Source of the DNA: Terriglobales bacterium
GTDB taxonomy: Bacteria > Acidobacteriota > Terriglobia > Terriglobales > Acidobacteriaceae
Assembly: GCA_035651995.1 (NCBI GenBank)
Contig: DASRER010000020.1
Coordinates: 277,076 to 341,075 of the forward strand
Reading direction: 5' to 3'
DNA length: 64,000 bases
Positions 26,047 to 34,457 of this stretch are shown one piece after another. The position numbers were made by a program, and so were the translations under genes. The notes under the pieces are model-generated. The model was not told the origin of the DNA, searched no databases, and worked only from the letters and a program-made list of their open reading frames with translations. Every line of letters begins with the position of its first letter. Position 1 is the stretch's first letter.

Positions 26047-26949
26047 ATGGCGGCAGACAACAAACCCGGCGCCCTCTCAGCCGTCCGCAGCGGCCTCTCC
26101 GCTTCGGCGCGCCGTCCGTGGCTGGCGCTGCTGTTCTTCGCGGTGAACCTGCTCGTCGCGGCCGCTGTCGCGGCGCCCATGTATTCGGCACTGCGCGAAC
26201 ACATCGGCGCGAGCATCGTCGGTCGCGATTTGGCGCGCGGGTTCAGCGCGGCTTGGCTCACTGAATTCCAGATCGCGCGCGCCGACTTCCTCAGCGGCTT
26301 CGCTACGGCGATCGCCTGGGCGGGCGTCGTGTTCCTGGCGCTCAACACCATCCTGTCCGCCGGGGCGTTCGAAGTGTTTGCGCAGGGTGAGGGTGCGGGC
26401 ATGCACGCCTTTGGGCGCGGCGTGGGCAAATACTTCGGCCGGTTCGCGCGGCTCGCGGTCGCCGCCTCGGTGATGTACTTCGTGGCGTTCTGGGTGTGGA
26501 ACTACGCCGCCGAGAAGCTGCTCGACGCCATGTTCCGCCACGCCATGCGTGAGGCCGCGCACTTTTATTTGGAATGGGCGCGCTGGGCGCTGCTCGGGCT
26601 CTCGCTCGTGCTGATCAATGCCGTGGTTGAATTCGCCAAGGCGGAGATCGTGGTCTCGGCGCGCCGCTCGGCGCTGGGCGCGCTCGGACACGCGGCCGGC
26701 TTCGTCCTGCGCCGGCTCGGCGCCGTGCTCTCGATGGTGTTCACGCTCGGCCTGCTGAGCACGTTGGCGGTGCTGGCGTACGTGGTGTTCGCGCGCTACT
26801 TCCCGCAATCGGGCGTGATCACGGTGGCGCTGTGGTTCGCCGTGGCCCAGTTCCTGTTGTGGCTTCGCTGGATGCTGCGCCTGGCCACGTGGGGCGCGGC
26901 CGTCGCGTACTACGGCGGACACGCGCCTCGTCAACTCGCCGTCGAATAG
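26047..26949 (+). CDS. Multi-pass membrane protein of unknown function
   Basis: 300 residues from the ATG at 26047. Six hydrophobic spans are visible (for example WLALLFFAVNLLVAAAVAAP, FATAIAWAGVVFLALNTILS, FARLAVAASVMYFVAFWVW, WALLGLSLVLINAVVEF, VLSMVFTLGLLSTLAVLAYV, VALWFAVAQFLLWLRWML). No catalytic motif and no recognised domain. The sequence shape resembles the stage II sporulation M or DUF-type six-helix membrane proteins, but I would not assign it. A hairpin terminator follows within 20 bases. Confidence 0.75.
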   Translation: MAADNKPGALSAVRSGLSASARRPWLALLFFAVNLLVAAAVAAPMYSALREHIGASIVGRDLARGFSAAWLTEFQIARADFLSGFATAIAWAGVVFLALNTILSAGAFEVFAQGEGAGMHAFGRGVGKYFGRFARLAVAASVMYFVAFWVWNYAAEKLLDAMFRHAMREAAHFYLEWARWALLGLSLVLINAVVEFAKAEIVVSARRSALGALGHAAGFVLRRLGAVLSMVFTLGLLSTLAVLAYVVFARYFPQSGVITVALWFAVAQFLLWLRWMLRLATWGAAVAYYGGHAPRQLAVE

Positions 26950-26966
26950 CCCGCAGGATCGGCTGG

Positions 26967-26998
26967 AAGGGCGCCGCAGGGCGCCCTTCTGGTTTCTC
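26967..26998 (+). terminator. Hairpin terminator after the membrane protein
   Basis: Perfect 9-bp stem AAGGGCGCC/GGCGCCCTT with GCAG loop (26967-26988) followed by CTGGTTTCTC. The T run is weak, so efficiency is uncertain. Confidence 0.55.
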
Positions 26999-27019
26999 CC
27001 TTGGTTCGGACGGCGCTCG

Positions 27020-27263
27020 TTACTTCGCCTCGGCGAGCACGTCGGCGTAGTAATTCAGCAGCGCGCGCTTGGGAGTTTCCTTGAGCGGCAGCGTGACGAT
27101 TCTGCTCCACGGTTGCATTGCCGTTCATGGTGAAGTTGCCCACGCGAATCACGTTGCCGTTCGCCATCTCCAGGTAGAGCGGAACGAGCATGCGGAATTG
27201 ATCGGTCACGCCCGACTGCGTCACCCTCAGCTTCACACCGACGCCGCCCGCCGCGGATGCGAG
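27020..27263 (-). pseudogene. C-terminal remnant of an M1-peptidase-like gene, frameshifted
   Basis: Minus strand reads LRVTQSGVTDQFRMLVPLYL, EMANGNVIRVGNFTMNGNAT and VEQ; one extra base near 27101 breaks the frame. The next frame continues IVTLPLKETPKRALLNYYADV then LAEAK and a TAA stop at 27020. An in-frame TGA at 27264-27266 precedes the remnant. The ending (beta domain followed by an NYYxDVLAE tail) resembles the C-terminus of acidobacterial M1-type metallopeptidases. About 81 codons remain. A sequencing error could explain the frameshift but not the missing catalytic domain. Confidence 0.55.
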
Positions 27264-27510
27264 TCAGGGACGAAGGCCGGCGTTCAACTCTAGTCCGGGC
27301 GGAGCAGCTGTCAGGCAGTGTGACTGCTTAGAAAGCGCCATGAAACGCCACTAGTTTTCCGCAGCCCGTTCGAATTTGGCTCCGGTTGCGCGATCGGCCT
27401 GGCCCCGCCGCTGGTTGACACGCCCTTCCGGAGCAGAGCAACATTGTTGGTTTGCCGAGGCGGGCCGGTTCGACTCCGCGCGGCGCGACGACCTACCTGG
27501 GAGGTACTCC
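27264..27510. other. Gene-free spacer upstream of an exported protein gene
   Basis: No gene seen. A consensus -35-like TTGACA occurs at 27416-27421 but lacks a good -10 at the proper distance. A ribosome site GGGAGGT lies just before 27511. Confidence 0.4.
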
Positions 27511-28356
27511 ATGACTCGCATACGGACGGCACTCGTCCTGCTGGGACCGCTGTTGGCAGTGTTGGCGCTGATGGCGCAGGAGAAGAAGCCGCTGACCAAC
27601 AACGACGTTGTCCAGCTGGTGAAGGCGGGATTGTCGGAGAGCACCATCCTGAGCGCGATGGAGGGAGCGCCGAGCAACTTCGACGTGTCGGCGGCTGCGC
27701 TGGTCGAGTTGAAGCAGGCGAACGTTCCGGAAAAAGTGATCCAGGCGATGATCTCGGCAGCGAAGACTAGCCGCCCCGCTGCGCCGGCGGCGCCTTCGCC
27801 CGCCAGCGATAAGGCAGCCGCGCCCTCGGCGCCGTCGCGCGTGACCACAGCAGTCGCGAGTACTGCCGATTCCGACGTGGCTGCGCCCGCCGAGGTCGGC
27901 GTATACGCCATGGTTGCCGGCAAGCTCACGCCGGTCGGAACAGAGACCGTGGGCTGGAAGACCGGCGGCTCGCTGAAGAAGGTGGCGACGGCGGGCATCG
28001 CCAAGGGCCACGTGAACGGCGTCATCCAGAACAACGCGTCGAACCTGCGCGTTCGCGTGCCGCTGGAATTCGTGGTGCGCACGCCCGAGGGCGTTTCCGC
28101 GGCCGAATACCAGCTGCTGCGCATGGACGTGAAGGACGACCGGCGCGAATTCCGCGCGCTCACCGGCGAAGTGACCAACGCCGCCGACAACCGCGAAAGA
28201 GACTCGATCACATTCCAGACAGAAAAAGTGAGCGCGCGCCTGTTCCGCATCCGGCTCGACCGGCTGGCGCGCGGCGAATACGGCTTCCTGCCGCCGGGCG
28301 CGGGCAACAACCTGGGCGCACCGGCAAAGATCTACACGTTTGCCGTGATCGAGTAG
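27511..28356 (+). CDS. Exported protein with an LTNNDVVxLVKAGLSE N-terminal module
   Basis: 281 residues from the ATG at 27511, nine bases after GGGAGGT. Signal peptide ALVLLGPLLAVLALMAQ. The first mature segment, LTNNDVVQLVKAGLSESTIL and MEGAPSNFDVSAAALVELKQ, is a short helical module seen before in many exported soil-bacterial proteins (recognised by eye; no function known). An Ala/Pro/Ser linker follows, then a beta domain (VGVYAMVAGKLTPVG to YTFAVIE). No catalytic motif. A repeat hairpin follows the stop. Confidence 0.75.
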   Translation: MTRIRTALVLLGPLLAVLALMAQEKKPLTNNDVVQLVKAGLSESTILSAMEGAPSNFDVSAAALVELKQANVPEKVIQAMISAAKTSRPAAPAAPSPASDKAAAPSAPSRVTTAVASTADSDVAAPAEVGVYAMVAGKLTPVGTETVGWKTGGSLKKVATAGIAKGHVNGVIQNNASNLRVRVPLEFVVRTPEGVSAAEYQLLRMDVKDDRREFRALTGEVTNAADNRERDSITFQTEKVSARLFRIRLDRLARGEYGFLPPGAGNNLGAPAKIYTFAVIE

Positions 28357-28384
28357 CAGCTCGACCTGAAGGTCAAGGACCCTA

Positions 28385-28458
28385 ACACCCACCACAGAGA
28401 CACAGAGGCACAGAGAAAGACAATTCGAATTCCCCTGTGCTTCTGTGGCAGGTGTTTG
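28385..28458. repeat. Inverted CACCACAGAGACACAGAGG / CCCTGTGCTTCTGTGG repeat
   Basis: Left arm ACACCCACCACAGAGACACA (28386) and right arm CCCCTGTGCTTCTGTGGCAG (28432) with GTGTT pair around an AATTCGAATT centre, itself palindromic. Sits right after the exported protein's stop. Confidence 0.65.
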
Positions 28459-28502
28459 CAATCTTCGCAGGCCCAGCGTAGGTAGCCAAAGACGCAATTT
28501 TC

Positions 28503-28547
28503 AAAACAGAACGGCGGGAGGAAGGCAGGTTTTCCTTCCCACCGCCG
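28503..28547 (-). terminator. Terminator hairpin for the minus-strand gene 28549-28953
   Basis: CGGCGGGAGGAAGG (28512-28525) pairs with CCTTCCCACCGCCG (28534-28547) at 12 of 14 positions. It begins two bases after the TAA of the minus-strand gene and, read on that strand, is followed by TTCTGTTTTG. It lies between convergent genes. Confidence 0.65.
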
Positions 28548-28548
28548 G

Positions 28549-28953
28549 TTAGACCGCTCCCAGCGGCAGCATCTCTTCCTCTTCAGGGATGGAGACGCCG
28601 CGCAGCTTCACGAATCCCGCGCCATCGCCGCTCATCGACGGACGGAAGTAGTTGCACTCCGCCACCGGGAACCCGATGACGATCCATGTTGGGCTGTAGC
28701 GGCACACGGCCATGATCTCGCCGCCACGTCCGCGGATGAACTGGCCCCAGGTGCACCCGGAGCACAGGCTCTCCGGCTCGGGCGGAGGCGCCGCGGAAAC
28801 TTCCGCCGGAGGCGCAGCTGGGACTACGGCCGGCGGGTTCTCCGGCTTCGGCGCGTCCGGCGTGATACTGCCAATCGTGACCGGCTTGCTGCGCACGCGG
28901 AACCAAAGCGCTCGAACCAGGTTCATGAGAATCAGGACGAAAATGTTCTCCAA
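28549..28953 (-). CDS. Membrane-anchored protein with CxxC, unknown
   Basis: 134 residues from a TTG at 28953. AAGGAG lies seven bases upstream of this TTG, which is the reason for preferring it over the ATG at 28926. The start gives a hydrophobic anchor (MENIFVLILMNLVRALWF), then a Pro/Ala-rich linker (residues 30-60) and a compact C-terminal domain with LCSGCTWGQFIRGRGGEIM, VCRYSPTWIVIGFPVAECNY and a late EEEEM. Four cysteines (CxxC plus two) hint at a metal site or redox pair. Family not recognised. Confidence 0.68.
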   Translation of the reverse strand: MENIFVLILMNLVRALWFRVRSKPVTIGSITPDAPKPENPPAVVPAAPPAEVSAAPPPEPESLCSGCTWGQFIRGRGGEIMAVCRYSPTWIVIGFPVAECNYFRPSMSGDGAGFVKLRGVSIPEEEEMLPLGAV

Positions 28954-29479
28954 GCTGCACCTCCTTTCAGGCAAAAGTTTCGAGTCTCGCGTTTCGAGTT
29001 TCGCGAAAGAGCGAGACGCCAACGCGACAGCAGAGTGAACGGGAACGGAAGGCAGCTGCGCACGCGCGCGAATGCCTCACGGGGTTGACGGTGTTGGCTG
29101 CTGTGCTGAGGCCTGGGAGCGGTTACAAGCCGATCAGGGAATCGGCAAAGCACGCCAGTCGTGACATCGCGACGCACGGTGTGGCCGTGCCGCGATCTCG
29201 CCGCCAGTTTTCGGGTTGGATATGGCGTTTCAAGCGTGCTGACCTCGTCTGAAAAGAATGCCACGAGCGCGGAAAGTTGCGCAATGACAAAGATTGTCAA
29301 AAGAAGCAAAGCTCAACGCGGATGAACGCGGACCAACGGCAAATAATTTGAGTTAGGTCAGTGAGAATCGATGTAAATCCGCGGCGTCAACGATCTGCAA
29401 GACAAGAACGTGGACAAGGTCGGCGTCCACAGGATGTGCAGTTTTCTGGCAACCGCCAACCGGCAACTGACAACTGCTT
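28954..29479. other. Gene-free spacer of about 525 bases with dispersed repeats
   Basis: No ORF with coding character. Holds TCGAGTCTCGCGTTTCGAGT (28979), the GCGGATGAACGCGGACCAAC repeat (29316) and CAACCGGCAACTGACAACTG (29458). A minus-strand TTGACA near 29293 could belong to the promoter of the 28953 gene but its -10 is poor. Confidence 0.45.
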
Positions 29480-30655
29480 TCAGTACTTCGGCACCTTGGG
29501 ATCCACCTTGTCGCTCCATGCGAGGATGCCGCCCGCCAGGTTCGCCACTTTGCGGAAGCCGGCCTGCTGGAGGAAGCCGACGGCTTTCGCGCTGCGCACG
29601 CCGGAGCGGCAGTGCACCACGATGTCGCGCGCGGTGTCGAGTTCACTGACGCGCCTGGGCAGGTCGCCGAGCGGGATGAGGTGTCCGCCGATGTTGCAGA
29701 TCTGGTACTCGTGGGGCTCGCGCACGTCGAGCACGAACACGTCTTCGCCGGCGTCGAGCTTGCGCTTCAACTCTTCCGGCTGGATCTCGGGAACTCCGGT
29801 GGCCACAGGCGTCTCCTCGCCGCGAATGCCGCAGAACTGATTGTAGTCAATCAGCGCGGTGACGGTAGGATGCGTGCCACACGCCGGGCAGTCGGGGTTC
29901 TTGCGCAGCTTCAGCTCGCGGAAGCGGATGGCCAGCGCGTCAACCAGCAGCAGGCGCCCGACGAGCGGATCGCCCGATCCAAGGATCAGCTTCACCGCTT
30001 CGGTCGCCTGGATGACGCCGACCAGTCCCGGCAGAATTCCCAACACGCCGCCTTCGGCGCAGGAGGGCACCAGTCCCGGCGGTGGCGGCTCCGGATACAG
30101 GCAGCGATAGCACGGCCCTTCCTTTGTGGCGAAGATGCTCGCCTGGCCTTCAAAGCGGAAGATCGAGCCGTAGACGTTCGGCTTGCCGGTGAGGACGCAG
30201 GCGTCGTTGACGAGGTAGCGCGTGGGGAAGTTATCGGTGCCATCAATGATGATGTCGAACTGGCGGAAGAGCTCAAGCGCGTTGGAGCTGTTCAGATGTG
30301 TCTCGAACGTGCGCACTTCGACATACGGATTGATGCCCTTGATGCGGTCGCGCGCCGATTCCAGCTTGGGCCGGCCCACGTCGGCGGTGGAGTGGATGAT
30401 CTGGCGCTGCAGGTTGGTGTAGTCCACCACGTCGAAATCAACGATGCCCAGCGTGCCCACGCCCGCGGCCGCCAGGTACAGCGCCACGGGCGAGCCGAGG
30501 CCGCCGGCGCCGATGCAGAGCACGCGCGCCGCCTTCAGTTTGAGCTGGCCCTCCATGCCCACCTCGGGCATGATCAGGTGGCGCGAGTAGCGAAGAATCT
30601 CTTCGTTGCTGAGGGAAACGGCGGGAGCCTCGACGACATTGGCTGGTGACGGCAT
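29480..30655 (-). CDS. moeZ: MoeZ/MoeB-type adenylyltransferase with C-terminal rhodanese domain
   Basis: 391 residues from the ATG at 30655. E1-like domain activates the C-terminus of a ubiquitin-like sulfur carrier (MoaD, ThiS or CysO) with ATP: LRYSRHLIMPEVGMEGQ, CIGAGGLGSPVALYL, DGTDNFPTRYLVND, zinc ligands in CYRCLYP and CPACG, and the PSCAEGGVLG loop. The rhodanese domain (residues 285-391) has its active Cys in VVHCRSGVRSAK and passes sulfur on to form the thiocarboxylate. The fused form is the mycobacterial MoeZ layout. It lies 1.6 kb from a Mec+-like peptidase and a CysM-like synthase on the same strand, supporting a role in carrier-dependent cysteine or cofactor synthesis. Confidence 0.92.
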   Translation of the reverse strand: MPSPANVVEAPAVSLSNEEILRYSRHLIMPEVGMEGQLKLKAARVLCIGAGGLGSPVALYLAAAGVGTLGIVDFDVVDYTNLQRQIIHSTADVGRPKLESARDRIKGINPYVEVRTFETHLNSSNALELFRQFDIIIDGTDNFPTRYLVNDACVLTGKPNVYGSIFRFEGQASIFATKEGPCYRCLYPEPPPPGLVPSCAEGGVLGILPGLVGVIQATEAVKLILGSGDPLVGRLLLVDALAIRFRELKLRKNPDCPACGTHPTVTALIDYNQFCGIRGEETPVATGVPEIQPEELKRKLDAGEDVFVLDVREPHEYQICNIGGHLIPLGDLPRRVSELDTARDIVVHCRSGVRSAKAVGFLQQAGFRKVANLAGGILAWSDKVDPKVPKY

Positions 30656-30834
30656 AGACGACGCTCTGTGTGAAAATTCGCTATTGGTTATTTGTTATTG
30701 GATCGGCGCATCCGTCGGCCGACGGCAGGACCAGCACTCAATAGCCAATAGCAAATAGCCCGATTGCCAATACCATGATGTCTGAGAGGGCGCTTCGGTT
30801 TCAACTTCGCGCCGCAGCGTAAAATGGCGCCGGC

Positions 30835-31809
30835 ATGATCTCGTTGAAAATGAAGGCGCGAACCGCCGTCGCGCTGCTCGCCATCATCACGGCCGCGCTC
30901 TCGACGGCAGCTCAGTCGGCCGGCAAGTCCAGGCCCAACACCATCGAAAACCTCTACGACGCCTTCGGCCCGCAGAAGAAGGGCACGGTGCTCGACTGGG
31001 GCTTTTCCGTGCTCATCGAGTACCGCGGCAAAACGATTCTCTTCGACAGCGGCAACGACGTCGACAAGTTCCGCCACAATGTCGAGGCGCTCGGCGTCGA
31101 TCTGCAGAAAGTGGACGTGGCCGTGCTCTCGCACCGTCACCTGGACCACATCTCCGGCTTCCAGTACATGCTGCAGGTGAAGCCGCAGGTAGAGGCCTAT
31201 CTGCCCGACGACCAGATATTGGGCGCGCCGGTGCCGTTTCGCGTGGCACCTGAGACACCGGAAGCCAGGCAACAGCTTGCCGGCATGTCGCCGGAGGAAC
31301 TCTATTTCGGCGGCGCGAAGTCGGTCACGCAGGGCACTTCCGGCCCGTTTCCGCATGCCAACATTGCTTATGTGGGCAAGACGCGGCAGATCGGTCCCGG
31401 CATATGGCTCATCTACACCACGTCGCCGCTGCTGGGAGAGTTCAACGCGTATCCGCCATCCGAGCCCGGACATCCCGAGCTGATTGGCATGCCCGAAATC
31501 TCGCTGGCGCTGGAGACCGATGGTGGCATCGCGCTCATCACCGGCTGCTCACACAGCAAGGTGGAAACAATCGCGGCGGCGGCGCGCGAAGCGACCGGCA
31601 AGAAGATCACGCTGCTCGAAGGCGGGTTCCACCTGCTGCCCTACGACGCGGCAACCATCGAGAAGCTGGCGAACCAGCTCAAGAACGAACTCGGCGTGGA
31701 GCGGGTTGCGCCCGCGCACTGCACCGGGAACCTCGGCTTCAAGATCCTCAAGCAGGTCTACGGGCGCAACTACTCCTACGCCGGAGTCGAATCGGTCGTG
31801 GAGTTCTGA
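30835..31809 (+). CDS. Exported metallo-beta-lactamase-fold hydrolase
   Basis: 324 residues from the ATG at 30835; signal peptide TAVALLAIITAALSTAAQS. Metallo-beta-lactamase fold of the dihydropterin-phosphate-synthase-like group: GFSVLIEYRGKTILFDSGND, then LSHRHLDHISG, which is the HxHxDH site with the first His replaced in spacing (S-H-R-H-L-D-H). Later metal ligands lie in ITGCSHSKV and APAHCTGN. Physiological substrate unknown. It is divergent from the MoeZ gene and convergent with the VOC gene, so it is probably a separate unit inside the sulfur-transfer region. Confidence 0.87.
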   Translation: MISLKMKARTAVALLAIITAALSTAAQSAGKSRPNTIENLYDAFGPQKKGTVLDWGFSVLIEYRGKTILFDSGNDVDKFRHNVEALGVDLQKVDVAVLSHRHLDHISGFQYMLQVKPQVEAYLPDDQILGAPVPFRVAPETPEARQQLAGMSPEELYFGGAKSVTQGTSGPFPHANIAYVGKTRQIGPGIWLIYTTSPLLGEFNAYPPSEPGHPELIGMPEISLALETDGGIALITGCSHSKVETIAAAAREATGKKITLLEGGFHLLPYDAATIEKLANQLKNELGVERVAPAHCTGNLGFKILKQVYGRNYSYAGVESVVEF

Positions 31810-31813
31810 GCGT

Positions 31814-32179
31814 CTATTTTCCGGTCTGCTGCCACAGCGCGAGCACTGCGCCGGTCGGGTCTTCGAAGATGCTGAAGCTGCCCACGCCGGGAATTTCGGT
31901 GACGTCGCGCTTGATCTTCGCTCCCAGCGATTTAGCGCGCTCCGTCGCCTTGCGGATGTCGGGCACGTCGACATAGGCGAGCCACGTGGAGGGCGCACCC
32001 GGCAAGGGATGCTGCATCATGCCGCCGCCGGTGCCGTTGCCCGGCTTGATGAGCGTGTACCCCATGCCGCCGCCTATCGCGACGTCTTCCAGGTTCCACT
32101 CAAAAAGCTGTCCGTAGAATTGCTTGGCCTTGTCAATGTCGGTGCTCATCAGTTCGACGTGAACGAATGGATTGGGCAT
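31814..32179 (-). CDS. VOC-superfamily (glyoxalase-fold) protein
   Basis: 121 residues from the ATG at 32179, preferred over the ATG at 32185 because GAGAAAGGA is better spaced. One beta-alpha-beta-beta-beta unit pair: FVHVELMSTDIDKAKQFYGQ, LFEWNLEDV, then WLAYVDVPDIRKATERAKSL and FSIFEDPTGAVLALWQ. The metal-binding His/Glu of active enzymes are only partly evident (His in FVHVEL, Glu in IFEDP). Similar single-domain VOC proteins are often annotated as lactoylglutathione-lyase-like with no assay. It ends four bases after the MBL gene's stop on the other strand. Confidence 0.87.
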   Translation of the reverse strand: MPNPFVHVELMSTDIDKAKQFYGQLFEWNLEDVAIGGGMGYTLIKPGNGTGGGMMQHPLPGAPSTWLAYVDVPDIRKATERAKSLGAKIKRDVTEIPGVGSFSIFEDPTGAVLALWQQTGK

Positions 32180-32233
32180 GTGCATCCTTTCTCTGGTGAA
32201 GTCGTTGGCAGGATTGATCGTAGGGCCCCGATG

Positions 32234-32707
32234 TTAGCCGGTGGTTAACGCTCTGACCACGATGTCTTCATCCTCGAACCGCTTATCGTCTTCCGTCGTT
32301 CCCGCGAGCGCGAACGAGTTCGTTTGTGCGGCCTTGCCCTTTTCGATGCTGGTGATCACGTAGGAGCACCCCACCCAGTGCGCCTCGGCGAAGTCGGTCG
32401 GCGACCAGCGCGCGGGATGATCGGGATGCGAGTGGTAGAAGCCAACGATGTCGAGGTGCCGCTCGCGCGCCTGGCGCTGGATGCGCACCAGCTCGGCAGG
32501 ATCGATATTGTAGCGATTGTGGAGCGCATCCAGCCGCGTATTGCCCGCGCGAACGCTGGCGCGCACGCTGCGCACTCGGCCGTCGGCGCTCACCTCACCC
32601 AGCAGCACGCCGCAGCATTCGTGCGGATACGTCTCCTCGCCGTGCCGGCGGATAGCGTCGTATTCGGGTTGGGAGATCTCGAGCATGGCAGGCAATGCCG
32701 TTGTCAC
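32234..32707 (-). CDS. JAMM/MPN metallopeptidase, Mec+-like (M67)
   Basis: 157 residues from the ATG at 32707, which overlaps the cysteine-synthase stop by four bases. JAMM site: Glu30 in HECCG, and YHSHPDHPARWSPTD carrying the HxH-x7-S-x2-D zinc ligands. In Mycobacterium tuberculosis Mec+ clips cysteine from the C-terminus of the carrier CysO after CysM has loaded it. The overlap with the CysM-like gene and the MoeZ-like gene 1.6 kb away make the same pathway likely here. The C-terminal residues (TSIEKGKAAQTNSFALAGTT) are ordinary for the family. Confidence 0.9.
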   Translation of the reverse strand: MTTALPAMLEISQPEYDAIRRHGEETYPHECCGVLLGEVSADGRVRSVRASVRAGNTRLDALHNRYNIDPAELVRIQRQARERHLDIVGFYHSHPDHPARWSPTDFAEAHWVGCSYVITSIEKGKAAQTNSFALAGTTEDDKRFEDEDIVVRALTTG

Positions 32708-33639
32708 ATCTCCCAGAACTTCTCGCTCAAGTACTTGTCGCCCGAGTCGGGAAACACGGTAACGATGATCGCCTTGGCGCGCTCGCTCGGCGGAAGTTGC
32801 TTCGCGACTTCCAAGGAGCCGACCAGCGCCGCGCCCGAGGAGATGCCGACCAGCAATCCTTCCTCGCGCGCCAGCCGTCGCACCATCACGTGTGACGCCT
32901 CGGTCGAAATGCCGAGGTCGAGGTCGGCGAGCGCTGGATCGTAAATGGCCGGCACGATCGCCGTCGCCATGTGCTTGGCGCCTTCGATGCCGTGGAATGG
33001 CGAATCCGGCTGCAAGGAGATGCAGCGGATCGCCGGATTCAATTCCTTCAGACGCCGCGCCGTTCCCATGAACGTGCCGCTGGTGCCGAGCATGGCGACG
33101 AAGTGAGTGACGCGGCCTTCGGTCTGCCGCCAGATTTCATTCGCCGTGCCGTTGTAGTGCGCACGCCAGTTGGCGGGGTTGGAGTACTGGTCGGCGTAGA
33201 AATACTTGTGCGGCTCGGCGGCGAACATTTCCTTGGCCCTTCGAATCGCTCCGTCGGAGCCTTCGCCTGGATCGGTGTAGACGATCTTGGCGCCGTAGGC
33301 GTTCAGAATGCGCTTGCGCTCCGGCGAAGCATTCGAAGGCATGCACAGCGTGACCCCGAATCCGCGCGCCGCGCCGATCATGGCGTAGGCGATGCCGGTG
33401 TTGCCGCTGGTGGAATCGAGCAGCGCGACGCCGGGGCGCAGCTTTCCGCTGCGCTCGGCTTCGGCAACGATGGCGGCCGCAGCGCGATCCTTCACCGATC
33501 CGCCGGGGTTGAACCACTCCGCCTTGGCCAGGATCTGCAGTCCGCCGGCTTGCGCTCCGCCCGGACCTGACGCGATCCGCCCCAGGTGGATGAGCGGCGT
33601 GTTGCCAATGCGCCCCAGGGCGTCTTCTCCGAGGCGCAT
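32704..33639 (-). CDS. cysM: Cysteine synthase, CysM-like
   Basis: 311 residues from the ATG at 33639 (MRLGEDALGRIGNTPLIHLG), the spacing usual for the family; a GTG at 33732 would add 31 unusual residues. PLP-dependent beta-replacement enzyme: NPGGSVKDRAAAAIVAEAE holds the PLP Lys, STSGNTGIAYA the substrate loop, GTSGTFMGTARRLKELNP the phosphate loop, and GISSGAALVGSLEVAK the late Ser. The C-terminus LSEKFWEM is short. In the CysO route CysM uses O-phosphoserine and a thiocarboxylated carrier rather than free sulfide. serA and a class V aminotransferase elsewhere in the window would feed phosphoserine. O-acetylserine use remains possible. Confidence 0.9.
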   Translation of the reverse strand: MRLGEDALGRIGNTPLIHLGRIASGPGGAQAGGLQILAKAEWFNPGGSVKDRAAAAIVAEAERSGKLRPGVALLDSTSGNTGIAYAMIGAARGFGVTLCMPSNASPERKRILNAYGAKIVYTDPGEGSDGAIRRAKEMFAAEPHKYFYADQYSNPANWRAHYNGTANEIWRQTEGRVTHFVAMLGTSGTFMGTARRLKELNPAIRCISLQPDSPFHGIEGAKHMATAIVPAIYDPALADLDLGISTEASHVMVRRLAREEGLLVGISSGAALVGSLEVAKQLPPSERAKAIIVTVFPDSGDKYLSEKFWEM

Positions 33640-33924
33640 TTCCGCCGATTTTCGGGCCGTATCCGGCAAGCCAACTTCACCTGTAACGTCTTTAGCTACC
33701 AGTGCTTCCGAGCTGCGCGCCGGGCCTCTCACGTTGGTGGGGTGACTCTGGTAAGTTGTCTGATGCGTCTAAGTGTGCGACAGTCGCACGACTTGCCGCG
33801 CTCCCGAGTCTACCCAAGGCTCACGATTTGGAGCAACGAAGCGGCGGGTTGCGGTATCGAATCGGCAAGCGCGCGAAGACGCGCTGCAGAGAAAGAGGCG
33901 CGCAAAGGCGCGCACAGACAGAAG

Positions 33925-34389
33925 ATGGCGAAGAACGACAAACCTAATTTCGATCAGGCGCTGGCCTGGTTCCGTGATCACGGCTTCGACCTGCTCGAAG
34001 CGCCCGGCACCAAGAGCCGCGTCTTTTTGAAGAAGTACAACGTCTCGGCCGCCGTCGAGAAAGACGACAACGACGGCGTGCGACTGTTCGCGCGCCCTGG
34101 CTACCTGGTGGGCAGCGAAATTGCGCGCCTGGTGGACCGCGGATATCAGAAGTTTCTCAAGACGACCAAGGCGGAAATCCCCGCCACGGCCGACCACCTG
34201 AAAGCGCTCCACCAGTTCAGCGAAGAGTTCCACGCAGCCACCGGCATCCCGACGCTCTACAATGAGTCGCTGGGCAGCGTGAGCGACGCGTATCTGTACG
34301 ATCGCGTGGAGCACCGCGACCAGCCGCCGGCGCAACGGCCGAAACGCCCCTGGGAAGACCACGCCGAAACCGGCAAGCGCACCGCGTAA
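33925..34389 (+). CDS. Small cytoplasmic protein of unknown function
   Basis: 154 residues from the ATG at 33925 (MAKNDKPNFDQALAWFRDHG). No signal or membrane span. Compact helical/beta sequence with FDLLEAPGTKSRVFLKKYN, GYLVGSEIARLVDRGYQKFL, and a tail HRDQPPAQRPKRPWEDHAE. Regular codon use and a sensible composition support it, but the family is not recognised. It starts opposite the CysM-like gene and ends before the convergent cyclase. Confidence 0.68.
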   Translation: MAKNDKPNFDQALAWFRDHGFDLLEAPGTKSRVFLKKYNVSAAVEKDDNDGVRLFARPGYLVGSEIARLVDRGYQKFLKTTKAEIPATADHLKALHQFSEEFHAATGIPTLYNESLGSVSDAYLYDRVEHRDQPPAQRPKRPWEDHAETGKRTA

Positions 34390-34457
34390 ACGAGCTTCAA
34401 CGCAGAGGACGCAGAGGGCGCAGAGGAACTTCGAAACTTCCGCGCCTCCCGACTTCT

